Assembly: GCF_016798245.1 (NCBI RefSeq)
Contig: NZ_JAEUZA010000001.1
Span: forward strand, 46,221-110,220
Origin: Alkalicoccobacillus gibsonii
GTDB taxonomy: Bacteria > Bacillota > Bacilli > Bacillales > Bacillaceae_D
Direction of reading: 5' to 3'
Length of the DNA: 64,000 nt
A program made the translations under genes and the position numbers. The notes below the pieces were generated by a model, which had not been told where the DNA came from, made no database searches, and saw nothing but the letters and a program-made list of their open reading frames with translations. How positions within the stretch are numbered: the first letter of the stretch is position 1; every line of letters starts with the position of its first letter. Below are positions 44,994 through 53,464 of this stretch, piece after piece.

Positions 44994-45590
44994 TTACGAA
45001 GATTTTGATATGTCCTCTTGCTCATTATCTGATAATGATTTGATACAGAGATGCCCATCTTCTTCATTTAGGCAATCTTCAAACTTGAGAAGGGAACTCT
45101 CAAACCGATCAACAAAATCACTTCCATACACATGACGTACAATACTAAGAAGCTCAGAGAATTCAGGGAACTTTCCGTATAGCTCTTTAATGGGTAATGC
45201 GCCACCGTACACACTGTAGGTATGTTCATCATAGCTACGAAAGGTTTCAAGCAATAATTCTTTTCCTTCATCTGTTAAATAAATGTACGTGTTTCGCTTA
45301 TCATTTTCTTTTTTTGAAAAGGCGAGAAGACCACGAGCTTCAAGCTTTTTGGAAAAGTTAAAAGCAGTGGAGACATGCATAACGCCGAAATTAGCTATGT
45401 CTGTAATGGAAGCCCCATCTAATTGATAAGAAATCCAAAGAATGTGGTGTTCGTTCAAGTTCAAGTTGAATGGCTTAATCCAGGCCTGCCAATCCTTTTC
45501 AACTGATTTCCAGAGAGCTTTACTTAATTGGGCCAGGCGATGACTAAACATAACTGATTGCTTTAAAGAGTGCGGCGTTTGGTGTTCCAT
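44994..45590 (-). CDS. scoC: MarR-type transition-state regulator ScoC (Hpr)
   Basis: 198 residues. The winged helix is clear: [41 protein letters not shown] and [21 protein letters not shown]. ScoC represses extracellular protease and peptide-transport genes in B. subtilis. ATG 45590 follows GGAGGAG. The position between prsA and serC agrees with the known gene order. The C-terminal tail is acidic. Confidence 0.92.
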   Translation of the reverse strand: MEHQTPHSLKQSVMFSHRLAQLSKALWKSVEKDWQAWIKPFNLNLNEHHILWISYQLDGASITDIANFGVMHVSTAFNFSKKLEARGLLAFSKKENDKRNTYIYLTDEGKELLLETFRSYDEHTYSVYGGALPIKELYGKFPEFSELLSIVRHVYGSDFVDRFESSLLKFEDCLNEEDGHLCIKSLSDNEQEDISKSS

Positions 45591-45726
45591 GTAATCTCCT
45601 CCATCCATAATCCGTCACAATACTTTCCTGCGTCTATCTCTTTATCATTATTTTTGAATACTTTTATTATGACAAGAAATGGGTAAGAAATAAAGTACTA
45701 ATTTTCGGAATATACAAAATTCCTAC

Positions 45727-46083
45727 CTAATCTTTTTTGACTAGCTTTTGTAATTCTTCTACATTCTTTTGAACGTCTTCTACTTCTGACTTAATTCGGT
45801 CAATTGAAGGCGCCGTTTCTTCTTGCCATTGATCAATTGAATGTTTAATTTCACTACTAGCTGTTTTTAAAATATCTCCACTGATTTTAAATGTTTCAAC
45901 GGCTTGGTCTTTAATTTCAATTCCTTCTCTAGACAATTGTTTTGCGGATTGACGTAAGGAATTCATTGAACTCTGACAGCAGTTTCTAAGTTCTTTACCT
46001 GAAGTTGGAGCCGTAAGTAAAACGGCTACACCAGAAACTAGGGTTCCTGCGAGTAAACCAACTCCAATTGATTTAATATTCAT
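45727..46083 (-). CDS. yhaH: YtxH-domain protein YhaH
   Basis: 118 residues, equal to B. subtilis YhaH. An N-terminal membrane segment (SIGVGLLAGTLVSGVAVLL) leads into TAPTSGKELR, the YtxH signature, then a long amphipathic helix. Its role is unknown, with links to general stress and sporulation. ATG 46083 follows AAAGGAG. Confidence 0.87.
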   Translation of the reverse strand: MNIKSIGVGLLAGTLVSGVAVLLTAPTSGKELRNCCQSSMNSLRQSAKQLSREGIEIKDQAVETFKISGDILKTASSEIKHSIDQWQEETAPSIDRIKSEVEDVQKNVEELQKLVKKD

Positions 46084-46154
46084 TATTGAACGCTCCTTTA
46101 AATGTAGTCTGTTAATCAAGCCCTTGCATATACATCATCAAAGGGGTGTTACGA

Positions 46155-46316
46155 ATGATTGAAGGAATCATCATGTTGTTTATTGCTTTTAGCCTTGTAG
46201 GGCTTTACTGCATCCTGCAAGCAGAGCATGTAAGAAAACACCGCCCATTGCTTATAATCTACAGTGTAGCGGTTGTTTTCTTTCTTGCTTGTGCCGTGGC
46301 TCTTATGCTCCGTTAG
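46155..46316 (+). CDS. Small membrane protein, two helices
   Basis: 53 residues: two hydrophobic segments (IIMLFIAFSLVGLYCIL and LLIIYSVAVVFFLACAVALM) separated by EHVRKHRP. AAGGGG lies 8 bases upstream. The stop codon overlaps the convergent serC stop by 4 bp. No family is recognised. Confidence 0.65.
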   Translation: MIEGIIMLFIAFSLVGLYCILQAEHVRKHRPLLIIYSVAVVFFLACAVALMLR

Positions 46317-47398
46317 TTATTGCTTTTGAACTCGTTCATTAGATCTCGAAGGGCGATACAAGCCTCTATTGGAACTGCATTATAGATAGATGCTCTGCAT
46401 CCGCCAATGGAGCGGTGTCCGTTAAGCCCAACAAATCCTCGTTCTTTTGCTAGAGATAGGAAGGACTTGCTAAGTTCTTCATTCGGCAGGGTAAATGTAA
46501 CGTTCATGGATGAACGAGCAGAAGGATGAGCATGTCCTTTATAGAAACCATCGCTTGAATCAATCGTGTCATAAAGGATCTTTGCTTTTTCTTCATTCAC
46601 CTGTTCAAGCTTTTCTAAACCTCCAATTGAGTCAGCCCACTCGAGTACCTTACCAAGTAAGTAGATACCAAAAGTCGGTGGAGTGTTATACAAAGAATCA
46701 TTTTTAGCAAACGTGCCATAACGAAGCATAGTTGGTACATGCTCAACTTGTGCTTGTTGAACAAGCTCTTTTTTTACGATTACTACAGTAACTCCAGAAG
46801 GACCTAAGTTCTTTTGGGCACCGGCATAAATCATTCCGAATTGATTCACATCAATTTTTTTAGAAAGGATGTCACTCGACATATCTGCAACAAGCGGAGC
46901 ATGAGAAATGCTCGGGAATTGCTTCCATTGGGTGCCGTAAATCGTATTGTTTGACGTAATATGTACATAGGCATCGTTATCAGTAAACGGTGCATCCCTT
47001 AAATCAGGGATAGTTGAATAATTTGAATCCTTTGTGGAAGCAAGTACGTTTGTCTCCCCAATGAGTGTTGCTTCTTTTAGTGCTTTCTCAGACCAAGAGC
47101 CTGTTAGAACATATTGACCTACTTTGTTTTGGGGTAGCAGGTTATAAGGAAGCATTGCAAATTGGAGGCTTGCTCCACCTTGAAGAAACAGAATATCGTA
47201 AGTGTCTGGAATGGAAAGTAGCTTTTTCAGTAATTGTTTCGTTTGCTGATGAACGGCATCGTAATCCTTGCTACGATGACTAAGCTCCATCACAGACATA
47301 CCTGTATCATTGAAATTTAACAATTCCTTCTGTGCGACTTCAAGAGCTGCTTTTGGTAATGCTGCAGGGCCTGCATTAAAATTATAAACTGAACTCAT
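46313..47398 (-). CDS. serC: Phosphoserine aminotransferase
   Basis: 361 residues, PLP fold-type I. FNAGPAALP opens the protein; the Schiff-base Lys is in YAGAQKNLGPSG, and HRSIGGCRASIYNA ends it. It converts 3-phosphohydroxypyruvate to phosphoserine in serine biosynthesis. It lies between the small membrane protein and hit, as in B. subtilis. The region 47399-47502 holds no gene. Confidence 0.95.
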   Translation of the reverse strand: MSSVYNFNAGPAALPKAALEVAQKELLNFNDTGMSVMELSHRSKDYDAVHQQTKQLLKKLLSIPDTYDILFLQGGASLQFAMLPYNLLPQNKVGQYVLTGSWSEKALKEATLIGETNVLASTKDSNYSTIPDLRDAPFTDNDAYVHITSNNTIYGTQWKQFPSISHAPLVADMSSDILSKKIDVNQFGMIYAGAQKNLGPSGVTVVIVKKELVQQAQVEHVPTMLRYGTFAKNDSLYNTPPTFGIYLLGKVLEWADSIGGLEKLEQVNEEKAKILYDTIDSSDGFYKGHAHPSARSSMNVTFTLPNEELSKSFLSLAKERGFVGLNGHRSIGGCRASIYNAVPIEACIALRDLMNEFKSNN

Positions 47399-47502
47399 CT
47401 ACGTACTCTCCCCTTTACCACTTTAGTGCGTGTCATTGTAACTCTATCCTACCATAGAATTGAGGTCCCGTTTCTTTTTTTTAGTTTCCTAACTAAAATC
47501 GT

Positions 47503-47928
47503 TTAGTTAGACAATTTTTTTAGAACGTCTACCCGCATTTCTTCAAACTTCTCTTCGGTATACTCTGATCCATGCTCTTCCCATTTTGCTCCAAATCCGT
47601 CTGTTACATCATATCTTGGGATGAGATGAACATGATAGTGAAATACTGTTTGTCCAGCTGCTTGTCCGTTATTATTTACTAAATTTAGTCCAGCAGGAGA
47701 GAATGCCTCTTTTAATGCATGAGCAACCTTTTGGACCGATTGATAAACGCTTGTTAACTCTGTTTCAGGTAGGTCAAACAGATTCTCATGATGGTTTTTA
47801 GGAATAACAAGAGCATGTCCTTTTGTCACTTGACTAATATCAAAGAATGCATAAGTATGCTCATCCTCATAGATTTTCTTTGAAGGAATATCTCCAGCTA
47901 CAATGCTACAAAATATACATGATGACAT
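47503..47928 (-). CDS. hit: HIT-family nucleotide hydrolase
   Basis: 141 residues. CIFCSIVAGDIPSKKIYED begins the domain, with two Cys of the zinc-binding N-terminus, and HYHVHLIPR is the catalytic HxHxH. HIT proteins hydrolyse nucleoside phosphoramidates and dinucleotides. It is divergent from the downstream lipoprotein and Ecs genes, as in B. subtilis. Confidence 0.93.
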   Translation of the reverse strand: MSSCIFCSIVAGDIPSKKIYEDEHTYAFFDISQVTKGHALVIPKNHHENLFDLPETELTSVYQSVQKVAHALKEAFSPAGLNLVNNNGQAAGQTVFHYHVHLIPRYDVTDGFGAKWEEHGSEYTEEKFEEMRVDVLKKLSN

Positions 47929-48083
47929 ATCGGTTCATCCTTTCTGATTGGTTAGTTAGATTATTCAATTAGCTTACTCTCTAACCTAAGGATTTTCAAT
48001 TAGAATTCGCTAGATTGTAAAAAGTAAGCCAGAGAGCATATGATATACTTTTATATGAATGGTCAGTTGAATGGAGTGGACAA

Positions 48084-48530
48084 ATGAAGCGGTTGTTTTT
48101 AACGGGTTTGTTGATGTTAAGCGTATTAGTTGGTTGCCAGGCTCAGCCTGAACAAGTTCAAGAAGAAGATGTACATGAAGAAACAGCATCTGCTGCGAAT
48201 CTACCTAGTTTCTTGGAATACTATCCTGATAATATTGGAAATCTCTATAAAGGAATCCCAGACTTTCGTGAAGTATTAGAGCAACTCCCGAGCTATGGTG
48301 TGAACGGGGAACCGAGCGATCTTGATCATTTGTATCAAGCTTTTGTGTACGAGCAGCAAGAGGACGGGAGTATTACGTGGAATGATCACGGAGCCAGATG
48401 TAACGCATGTATAGATTCTGCAGCCTATAGCATTGAGGCGTGGCAAAATGGAACATCCATTGAAGAGATCCGAGAAATGATTGAGAACCAATACGGTGCG
48501 GGAACTGACCCTGTAACGGATGAGGAATAA
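48084..48530 (+). CDS. Lipoprotein resembling the PCYCGC family, with the Cys motif lost
   Basis: 148 residues. The lipobox is LVGC (Cys 18). The body follows the layout of PCYCGC-motif lipoproteins (LPSFLEYYPDNIGNLYKG, then HGARCNACIDSA), but at the expected PCYCGC position it reads PSYGVNG, and the usual downstream Cys is also absent; only the C-terminal CxxC pair remains. That family is thought to bind metal or take part in redox. ATG after TGGAGTGG; promoter TTGTAA-18-TATGAT at 48015-48044. A terminator follows. Confidence 0.65.
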   Translation: MKRLFLTGLLMLSVLVGCQAQPEQVQEEDVHEETASAANLPSFLEYYPDNIGNLYKGIPDFREVLEQLPSYGVNGEPSDLDHLYQAFVYEQQEDGSITWNDHGARCNACIDSAAYSIEAWQNGTSIEEIREMIENQYGAGTDPVTDEE

Positions 48531-48537
48531 CATGACT

Positions 48538-48566
48538 TAAAGACTGTCTACGGGCAGTCTTTTTAT
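48538..48566 (+). terminator. Terminator after the lipoprotein gene
   Basis: AAAGACTG pairs with CAGTCTTT, followed by TTATCTTT. Confidence 0.75.
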
Positions 48567-48644
48567 CTTTTAAAAGATTACATGCGTTTGCTGGTTTTTC
48601 ATTAGGCAATTTTGGTAAGATAGATACACAAAGGAGTGTTCACT

Positions 48645-49388
48645 ATGGCAGAGCTTTTGAAAATCACCGGATTAACCGGTGGGTATCATCCTAAGAAACC
48701 CGTTCTACATGATGTGAATCTTTCTGTTAACAAACAGGAGATTGTTGGACTGATCGGTTTAAATGGTGCTGGAAAAAGTACAACGATTAAACATATATTA
48801 GGACTTTTGCAACCACAAAAAGGCGAAATTACAATAGATGGAGTCAGCTTCAAACAAGATGCTGATCAGTATAGAAAATCGTATGCGTACATACCAGAAA
48901 CACCCGTTTTATACGATGAATTAACTCTTTGGGAGCATCTTGAATTAACAAAAGTTGCGTATGGACTCGATTCCAAGGATTTTGAAGAACGTGCTGAAAA
49001 GCTATTAAAGGAATTTAAAATGACTAAAATGAAAAAGTGGTATCCTAGTCACTTTTCAAAAGGCATGCGTCAGAAAGTAATGATTATGAGTGCATTCTTA
49101 ATTGAGCCACCCGTGTACATCGTGGATGAACCGATTGTGGGTCTAGATCCGCTTGGAATTCAATCTTTCTTAAATTTCATTTCTGACATGAAGGAAAGAG
49201 GGTCTGCCATCTTGATGTCTACACATATCTTAGCTACGGCAGAGCGCTACTGTGATCGATTTATCATCTTACACCACGGTCGAAAAGTATTAGAGGGAAC
49301 TCTCTCTGAAATGCAGCATCATATTGGAAGGCCGAATGCTACACTTGATGATATTTACATTGAAATGACTAAGGAAGAAATCCTATGA
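48645..49388 (+). CDS. ecsA: ABC transporter ATPase EcsA
   Basis: 247 residues. Walker A GLNGAGKST, signature FSKGMRQK and Walker B VYIVDEPIVGLD are present. EcsA with EcsB affects intramembrane proteolysis by RasP, secretion, competence and sporulation in B. subtilis. ATG 48645 follows AAAGGAG; the longer frame at 48636 is inside the site. It overlaps ecsB by an ATGA. Confidence 0.93.
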   Translation: MAELLKITGLTGGYHPKKPVLHDVNLSVNKQEIVGLIGLNGAGKSTTIKHILGLLQPQKGEITIDGVSFKQDADQYRKSYAYIPETPVLYDELTLWEHLELTKVAYGLDSKDFEERAEKLLKEFKMTKMKKWYPSHFSKGMRQKVMIMSAFLIEPPVYIVDEPIVGLDPLGIQSFLNFISDMKERGSAILMSTHILATAERYCDRFIILHHGRKVLEGTLSEMQHHIGRPNATLDDIYIEMTKEEIL

Positions 49389-50599
49389 ATGGACAAAGCT
49401 TATGGCAAGAACGAGTCCAAACATACTGGAGGGAAGCAGGTCGTTACCTGAAGTTAATAGGTAACAGTGGATTTCTATTTACTGTTTACTTTCTATTTAT
49501 TGTTGGTAGCTACTACTATCAACAAATTTTAGAGCAGCTACCAGCAGAGTTCCCAACTGTTGAGTTATTTACGGTTGTATTCTTACTTATCTTGACGAGA
49601 AGTAGAGTACGTACCTTTGTCAAACAGGCCGATGTTGTTTTCTTATTGCCCTTTGAAGCAAAAATGGGTGACTATTTCCGTTCGGCCATTCGATATTCTT
49701 TTTTTATGCAGGTAGGTATCATTTTAATTGTCCTTTTGCTATTAGGACCATTATTTGTTCTACGAATTGGCACGGGGATAGTTTTTTGGTCAACACTCGT
49801 TGTACTTGTTTTAGCAAAGCTGTGGAATATTCTTTCTAGCTGGGAAGAACAACGATTACAAAGCAAACAAGAACGAATCTCTCATATACTCCTGCGTGGG
49901 TTAATCAATGCTGTATTGCTTTACCTGCTCTTTTCACAGGCTGGAGTCATCTTTGTAGGGATTCTCTTGTTGCTCATGCTAGGACTGTACGTTTTGTATT
50001 GGAGGAAGCTTGGTCAGGCATACTCCATCAAGTGGAATCATTTAATTGAAGTGGAAGAGAGTATGGTCATGTTCTTCTACCGGATCGCAAATGCGTTTAC
50101 AGACGTACCAAAGCTCCGTAATCAAGTGAGAGAGCGTAGATATTTAAGCTGGCTCATCCCTTTGTTAGCTGGGAAAACCCAATCTGTATATTCCTTTTTA
50201 ATGGCGAGGTCGTTTGTACGAGCGAATGATTATTTAGGCATATATGTTAGGCTTGTAGCGGTTGGAGCGTTTGTATTAACAATTCTTCCAGCTGGTTGGA
50301 TTCAGGTTCCGGTATTTCTTGTCTTTATGCATATGGTTATGATGCAGATCTCAACTATTTGGTACCATTATGATATGAATATGTGGGTTGATATTTATCC
50401 AATTGAACCAAACGGAAGACAAAAAGCATTAACTCACTTAAGCTTAAAGTTGTTATCGGTCATGGCCATTGTGTTAACCATTGTTCTTCTTATAAGTAGT
50501 GAGCCTATTGTAGCAGTCGTTGCCTTAGCTGCCGGTTTACTATTTGCATATGTCGGAAGTGTATCGTTGATTCATCGCCGGAAAAAACAAGCTGTATAG
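49385..50599 (+). CDS. ecsB: ABC transporter permease EcsB
   Basis: 404 residues with about ten hydrophobic segments in pairs and the middle charged loop SWEEQRLQSKQERISHI. It is the membrane partner of EcsA; the transported molecule is unknown. It overlaps ecsA by 4 bp and its stop codon overlaps the ribosome site of ecsC. Confidence 0.92.
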   Translation: MNGQSLWQERVQTYWREAGRYLKLIGNSGFLFTVYFLFIVGSYYYQQILEQLPAEFPTVELFTVVFLLILTRSRVRTFVKQADVVFLLPFEAKMGDYFRSAIRYSFFMQVGIILIVLLLLGPLFVLRIGTGIVFWSTLVVLVLAKLWNILSSWEEQRLQSKQERISHILLRGLINAVLLYLLFSQAGVIFVGILLLLMLGLYVLYWRKLGQAYSIKWNHLIEVEESMVMFFYRIANAFTDVPKLRNQVRERRYLSWLIPLLAGKTQSVYSFLMARSFVRANDYLGIYVRLVAVGAFVLTILPAGWIQVPVFLVFMHMVMMQISTIWYHYDMNMWVDIYPIEPNGRQKALTHLSLKLLSVMAIVLTIVLLISSEPIVAVVALAAGLLFAYVGSVSLIHRRKKQAV

Positions 50600-50611
50600 G
50601 AGGGGACTCTT

Positions 50612-51355
50612 ATCGTAACTGTTTATGAGCAAGAAGCAAAAGAAGAGATGATCCGTTGGAAGCGCAAGCTAGGCAAAAGTCAATCAATGCCTGGGCGGTT
50701 TGCGAAAAAGTGGCAAAAAAAAGCGAATGCTCTCATTCCAGAAAAAGTTCATTCAGTAGTGACAGCGAGCGTCAAGCATATGGTGCAGGGGGCGCTTAGC
50801 GGGTCAGAATACGTTTCAAAAAAAGAGATGGATCTAACAACAACATTTGAAGAGCGAGAAGATCAAGTACGAGAGCTATTTCGAACGTACAAAAACACCG
50901 CTGTAGCGGAGGGGATTGGAACAGGGGCTGGAGGAATCATGCTTGGTCTGGCTGACTTTCCTTTGCTGCTCAGCATTAAGATGAAGTTTTTGTTTGATAC
51001 TGCAATCACCTATGGCTATGATTGCAAGACATTTAAAGAGAGATTTTTTATTCTCACGATCTTTCAGTTAGCTTTCTCAGAGGGAGAAGAGCGTGCCATG
51101 CTATTAGAGCGAGTGGAGAACTGGGATCATTATGCCAAGGAACTACCAGACGACCCAAAGGATCCACTTGCGATGGATTGGAAGGCATTTCAATTAAGTT
51201 ATCGAGACTTTATTGATTTACCTAAAATGCTTCAGCTTGTACCGGGTTTTGGTGCCATTGTTGGTGCTGCAGCTAATTCACATTTTCTTGAGATTCTCAA
51301 AACCACGGCCATGAATAGTTATCGCATACGTATGTTAAACGAACCAACAGAATAA
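50612..51355 (+). CDS. ecsC: EcsC family protein with apparent AUC start
   Basis: 247 residues if started at ATC 50612. The EcsC core includes EGIGTGAGGIMLGLADFPLLL and LVPGFGAIVGAAANSHF. An ideal ribosome site AGGAGGGG (50598-50605) is 6 bases before ATC 50612; between the ecsB stop and the first ATG (50648) there is no ATG, GTG or TTG in frame. Starting at 50648 would drop TVYEQEAKEEM, which resembles the N-terminus of other EcsC proteins, and would leave the strong site unused. The function is unknown. The region ends in a bidirectional terminator. Confidence 0.85.
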   Translation: MVTVYEQEAKEEMIRWKRKLGKSQSMPGRFAKKWQKKANALIPEKVHSVVTASVKHMVQGALSGSEYVSKKEMDLTTTFEEREDQVRELFRTYKNTAVAEGIGTGAGGIMLGLADFPLLLSIKMKFLFDTAITYGYDCKTFKERFFILTIFQLAFSEGEERAMLLERVENWDHYAKELPDDPKDPLAMDWKAFQLSYRDFIDLPKMLQLVPGFGAIVGAAANSHFLEILKTTAMNSYRIRMLNEPTE

Positions 51356-51363
51356 AAAGCGAG

Positions 51364-51408
51364 AAAAGAGGCGAGTGATCCGCATATGGATCACCCGCCT
51401 CTTTTTCA
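51364..51408. terminator. Bidirectional terminator between ecsC and ccdA
   Basis: AGAGGCGAGTGATCC pairs with GGATCACCCGCCTCT with one mismatch, followed by TTTTT. Confidence 0.85.
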
Positions 51409-51411
51409 TTG

Positions 51412-52125
51412 TTAAATAGAGAATGGAACAAAACGTGCAAAGTACGCGGATAGAATTCGGAAATATCCTGTAAATAGCATAATTCCTAAAATAATCATTA
51501 ACACACCGCTTACCCGTTGAATCGTTGGTAGCCAACGGTTCATGATCTTTAATTTTGAAAGAGACTTGGACCAAAAAAAGGCGACAATTAGAAACGGAAC
51601 CCCGAGACCAGCAGAATAGATAAATAATAATAAAATGCCAAGACCCATGGTTTCGCTGCTGCCGGCAATAATTAAAATGGAGCCTAGAACCAAACCGATA
51701 CAAGGCATCCAACCAGCGCCAAATAAAAAACCAATCATTAACGAATTAGAGAAGCTGGCTGTTTTCCGGGGTTTAATCGGTAGCTTCTTCTCTGTTAAAA
51801 GCGAGCGTAATGAGATAATGCCAGCCATTTGTAAACCAAACAATACGATAAAGATCCCACCAAGCTGTTCAATCAGGGTGCGGTTTGTTGAAAAAAGTTG
51901 TCCGAGGAACGAAGACGATGCCCCCATTAAGACAAAGATAATTGTAAAGCCCAGGATGAACCCGACGCTTCTTGTTAAGATTAAATGTCTCTCAGCCTGT
52001 ACTTGGCCATTTGATATGGAAGCTCCTGTTAACTGAGCTAAGTAAGCAGGTACCAATGGAAAAATACATGGAGACAAAAAAGAAATCATGCCAGCGAAAA
52101 ACGCTAACCATATTGAAACCTCCAC
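51412..52125 (-). CDS. ccdA: Thiol-disulfide transporter CcdA
   Basis: 237 residues with six predicted helices. The paired redox Cys sit in FLSPCIFPLVPAYL and GWMPCIGLVLGSIL. CcdA passes reducing equivalents from cytosolic thioredoxin across the membrane for cytochrome c assembly and spore-coat or cortex thiol proteins. GTG 52125 lies 8 bases after AAAGGAG; the frame extends to 52161 without a better site. Confidence 0.9.
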   Translation of the reverse strand: MEVSIWLAFFAGMISFLSPCIFPLVPAYLAQLTGASISNGQVQAERHLILTRSVGFILGFTIIFVLMGASSSFLGQLFSTNRTLIEQLGGIFIVLFGLQMAGIISLRSLLTEKKLPIKPRKTASFSNSLMIGFLFGAGWMPCIGLVLGSILIIAGSSETMGLGILLLFIYSAGLGVPFLIVAFFWSKSLSKLKIMNRWLPTIQRVSGVLMIILGIMLFTGYFRILSAYFARFVPFSI

Positions 52126-52278
52126 ATGTTTCACTCCTTTTCTTCCTTGCCATTCTAACATTCTATGTAGGGCACGTTCTTCTTAGTATAACGAAAAACC
52201 GCACACATAACTATGACAAAATGAAGGCGTATACAGATTGAGGCGGATGAGAAGATCAGCCTTGGGGCGGAGATAAAA

Positions 52279-52294
52279 CCGTGCTCTAGCTCGG
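52279..52294 (+). promoter_or_regulatory. Imperfect palindrome upstream of liaI, possible LiaR site
   Basis: CCGTGCTCTAGCTCGG is a 7-2-7 inverted repeat with one mismatch, ending at the -35 region of the promoter below. The position would suit an activator such as LiaR; the motif itself is not matched to a known consensus. Confidence 0.3.
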
Positions 52295-52322
52295 CGTAAT
52301 AAAAACGTCAGTCTCCTACAAT
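52294..52322 (+). promoter_or_regulatory. Candidate liaI promoter (weak -35)
   Basis: A good -10 TACAAT (52317-52322) with no recognisable -35 17 bp upstream (GCGTAA) fits an activator-dependent promoter, as known for liaI in B. subtilis. Confidence 0.4.
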
Positions 52323-52352
52323 AAAGATAACAAAAAGAAAGGAGAGATTGCG

Positions 52353-52742
52353 ATGAAGAACCATAAGAATTCAGGACTTGGCATTGTATTAATGACAATA
52401 GGTGTAATCATTCTACTTGGTTTAATAGGTGTACATCTAGGTGGGCTTGTTCCCTTAGCGCTGGGTCTAGCACTTTTGTATTGGGGATTTAAAAAGTATC
52501 AGCGAGTAGGAGGCCTGTCTGTTGGCAGTATCTTTCTATTTATTATCGGTGGAATGTTTGCTTTAAGTGGTGTCGGTGCGCTGATCCCATTTTTTATTGC
52601 TAGCTTACTACTGTTTTTTGGTTACCGTTATCTTAAGTCGGATGACGAGTCAAACGATGACACAAGCTACCCATCTTATCAAATGGACTTGAAAAGTAAA
52701 AAGTCATTGGATGAAGAATTTAATAGCTTAATGAATAAATAA
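52353..52742 (+). CDS. liaI: Envelope-stress membrane protein LiaI
   Basis: 129 residues with four short hydrophobic segments and a charged tail DDESNDDTSYPSYQMDLKSKK. In B. subtilis LiaI anchors the PspA-like LiaH at the membrane under cell-wall stress. The ATG follows AAAGGAGAG. It is the first gene of liaIHGFSR, and the position and size decide the name. Confidence 0.82.
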   Translation: MKNHKNSGLGIVLMTIGVIILLGLIGVHLGGLVPLALGLALLYWGFKKYQRVGGLSVGSIFLFIIGGMFALSGVGALIPFFIASLLLFFGYRYLKSDDESNDDTSYPSYQMDLKSKKSLDEEFNSLMNK

Positions 52743-52761
52743 TCATACAGGAGGAATTGAA

Positions 52762-53370
52762 ATGAGTATTTTCACTCGAGTTGAACGACTAGTAAAGGCA
52801 TCAATCCATGAAGGGTTAGAGCGTATGGAAGATCCATTGGCCTTACTCAAACAAGAAATCCGTGATACGAAACAATCCATTGTAAAGAAAAAAGAACAAG
52901 TAACGAAGCAAGAAAGGATGTTCCAAACATTTGAGCGTGCCATCGAGACGGCAGGAAAATTAGCTGATAAAAGACAACAGCAAGCTGAAATTGCCATTGA
53001 AAAACAGGAAGAGGATTTTGCAAAAAGGGCATTGATTGATAAGCGACAGGCATTAAACGAACAACAGAAATTTAAGGCACTGATTGATCAGAATAAACAA
53101 GTCATCCTTGATTTAAAAACGGAAATTCAAGAGCTTGAGAGCTCTCTAAAAGTGAAGGCTGAACAGAAACTTGAACTTGAGCAGCAAAAGGAAGCGGATA
53201 AGGCAGGAACTGAGCTGAAAAAAATGTTTTCACAAACTAGCCATTTTGCTTCAAACGAATCAAAAGAACTTGATCAATGGAGCAAAGCGGCACTCGAAAT
53301 CGAAAACGACAATTTAAAAGCTGAGATAGAGGCTGAACTAGCTCAGTTAAAAGCTTCAAAACAAGGATAA
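52762..53370 (+). CDS. liaH: PspA/IM30-family stress protein LiaH
   Basis: 202 residues, almost wholly coiled coil, beginning with the amphipathic IFTRVERLVKASIHEGLERM. It is shorter and more diverged than the separate PspA at 27664. LiaH forms large oligomers that protect the membrane from cell-wall antibiotics. The ATG follows CAGGAGGAA 8 bases upstream. A hairpin downstream may reduce read-through into liaG. Confidence 0.87.
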   Translation: MSIFTRVERLVKASIHEGLERMEDPLALLKQEIRDTKQSIVKKKEQVTKQERMFQTFERAIETAGKLADKRQQQAEIAIEKQEEDFAKRALIDKRQALNEQQKFKALIDQNKQVILDLKTEIQELESSLKVKAEQKLELEQQKEADKAGTELKKMFSQTSHFASNESKELDQWSKAALEIENDNLKAEIEAELAQLKASKQG

Positions 53371-53384
53371 TTAACAAGCGTGAG

Positions 53385-53402
53385 AGCGGGGGAAACCTCG
53401 CT
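53385..53402 (+). terminator. Possible attenuating hairpin after liaH
   Basis: AGCGGGG...CCTCGCT forms a short stem with a GAAA loop but lacks a clean T-run. B. subtilis makes much more liaIH than full-length transcript, which such a partial terminator would explain. Confidence 0.35.
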
Positions 53403-53464
53403 TTCGATCTTGTGAAAAATAAAGAAAAAAGATATAGTGACTAATAGATAAAGGCGGTGGCCGT

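Noticed and set aside
47484-47515. Inverted repeat CTAACTAAA/TTTAGTTAG after hit as a terminator
   Set aside because: The T-run is on the plus strand while hit and serC read minus; the orientation is wrong for ending hit.
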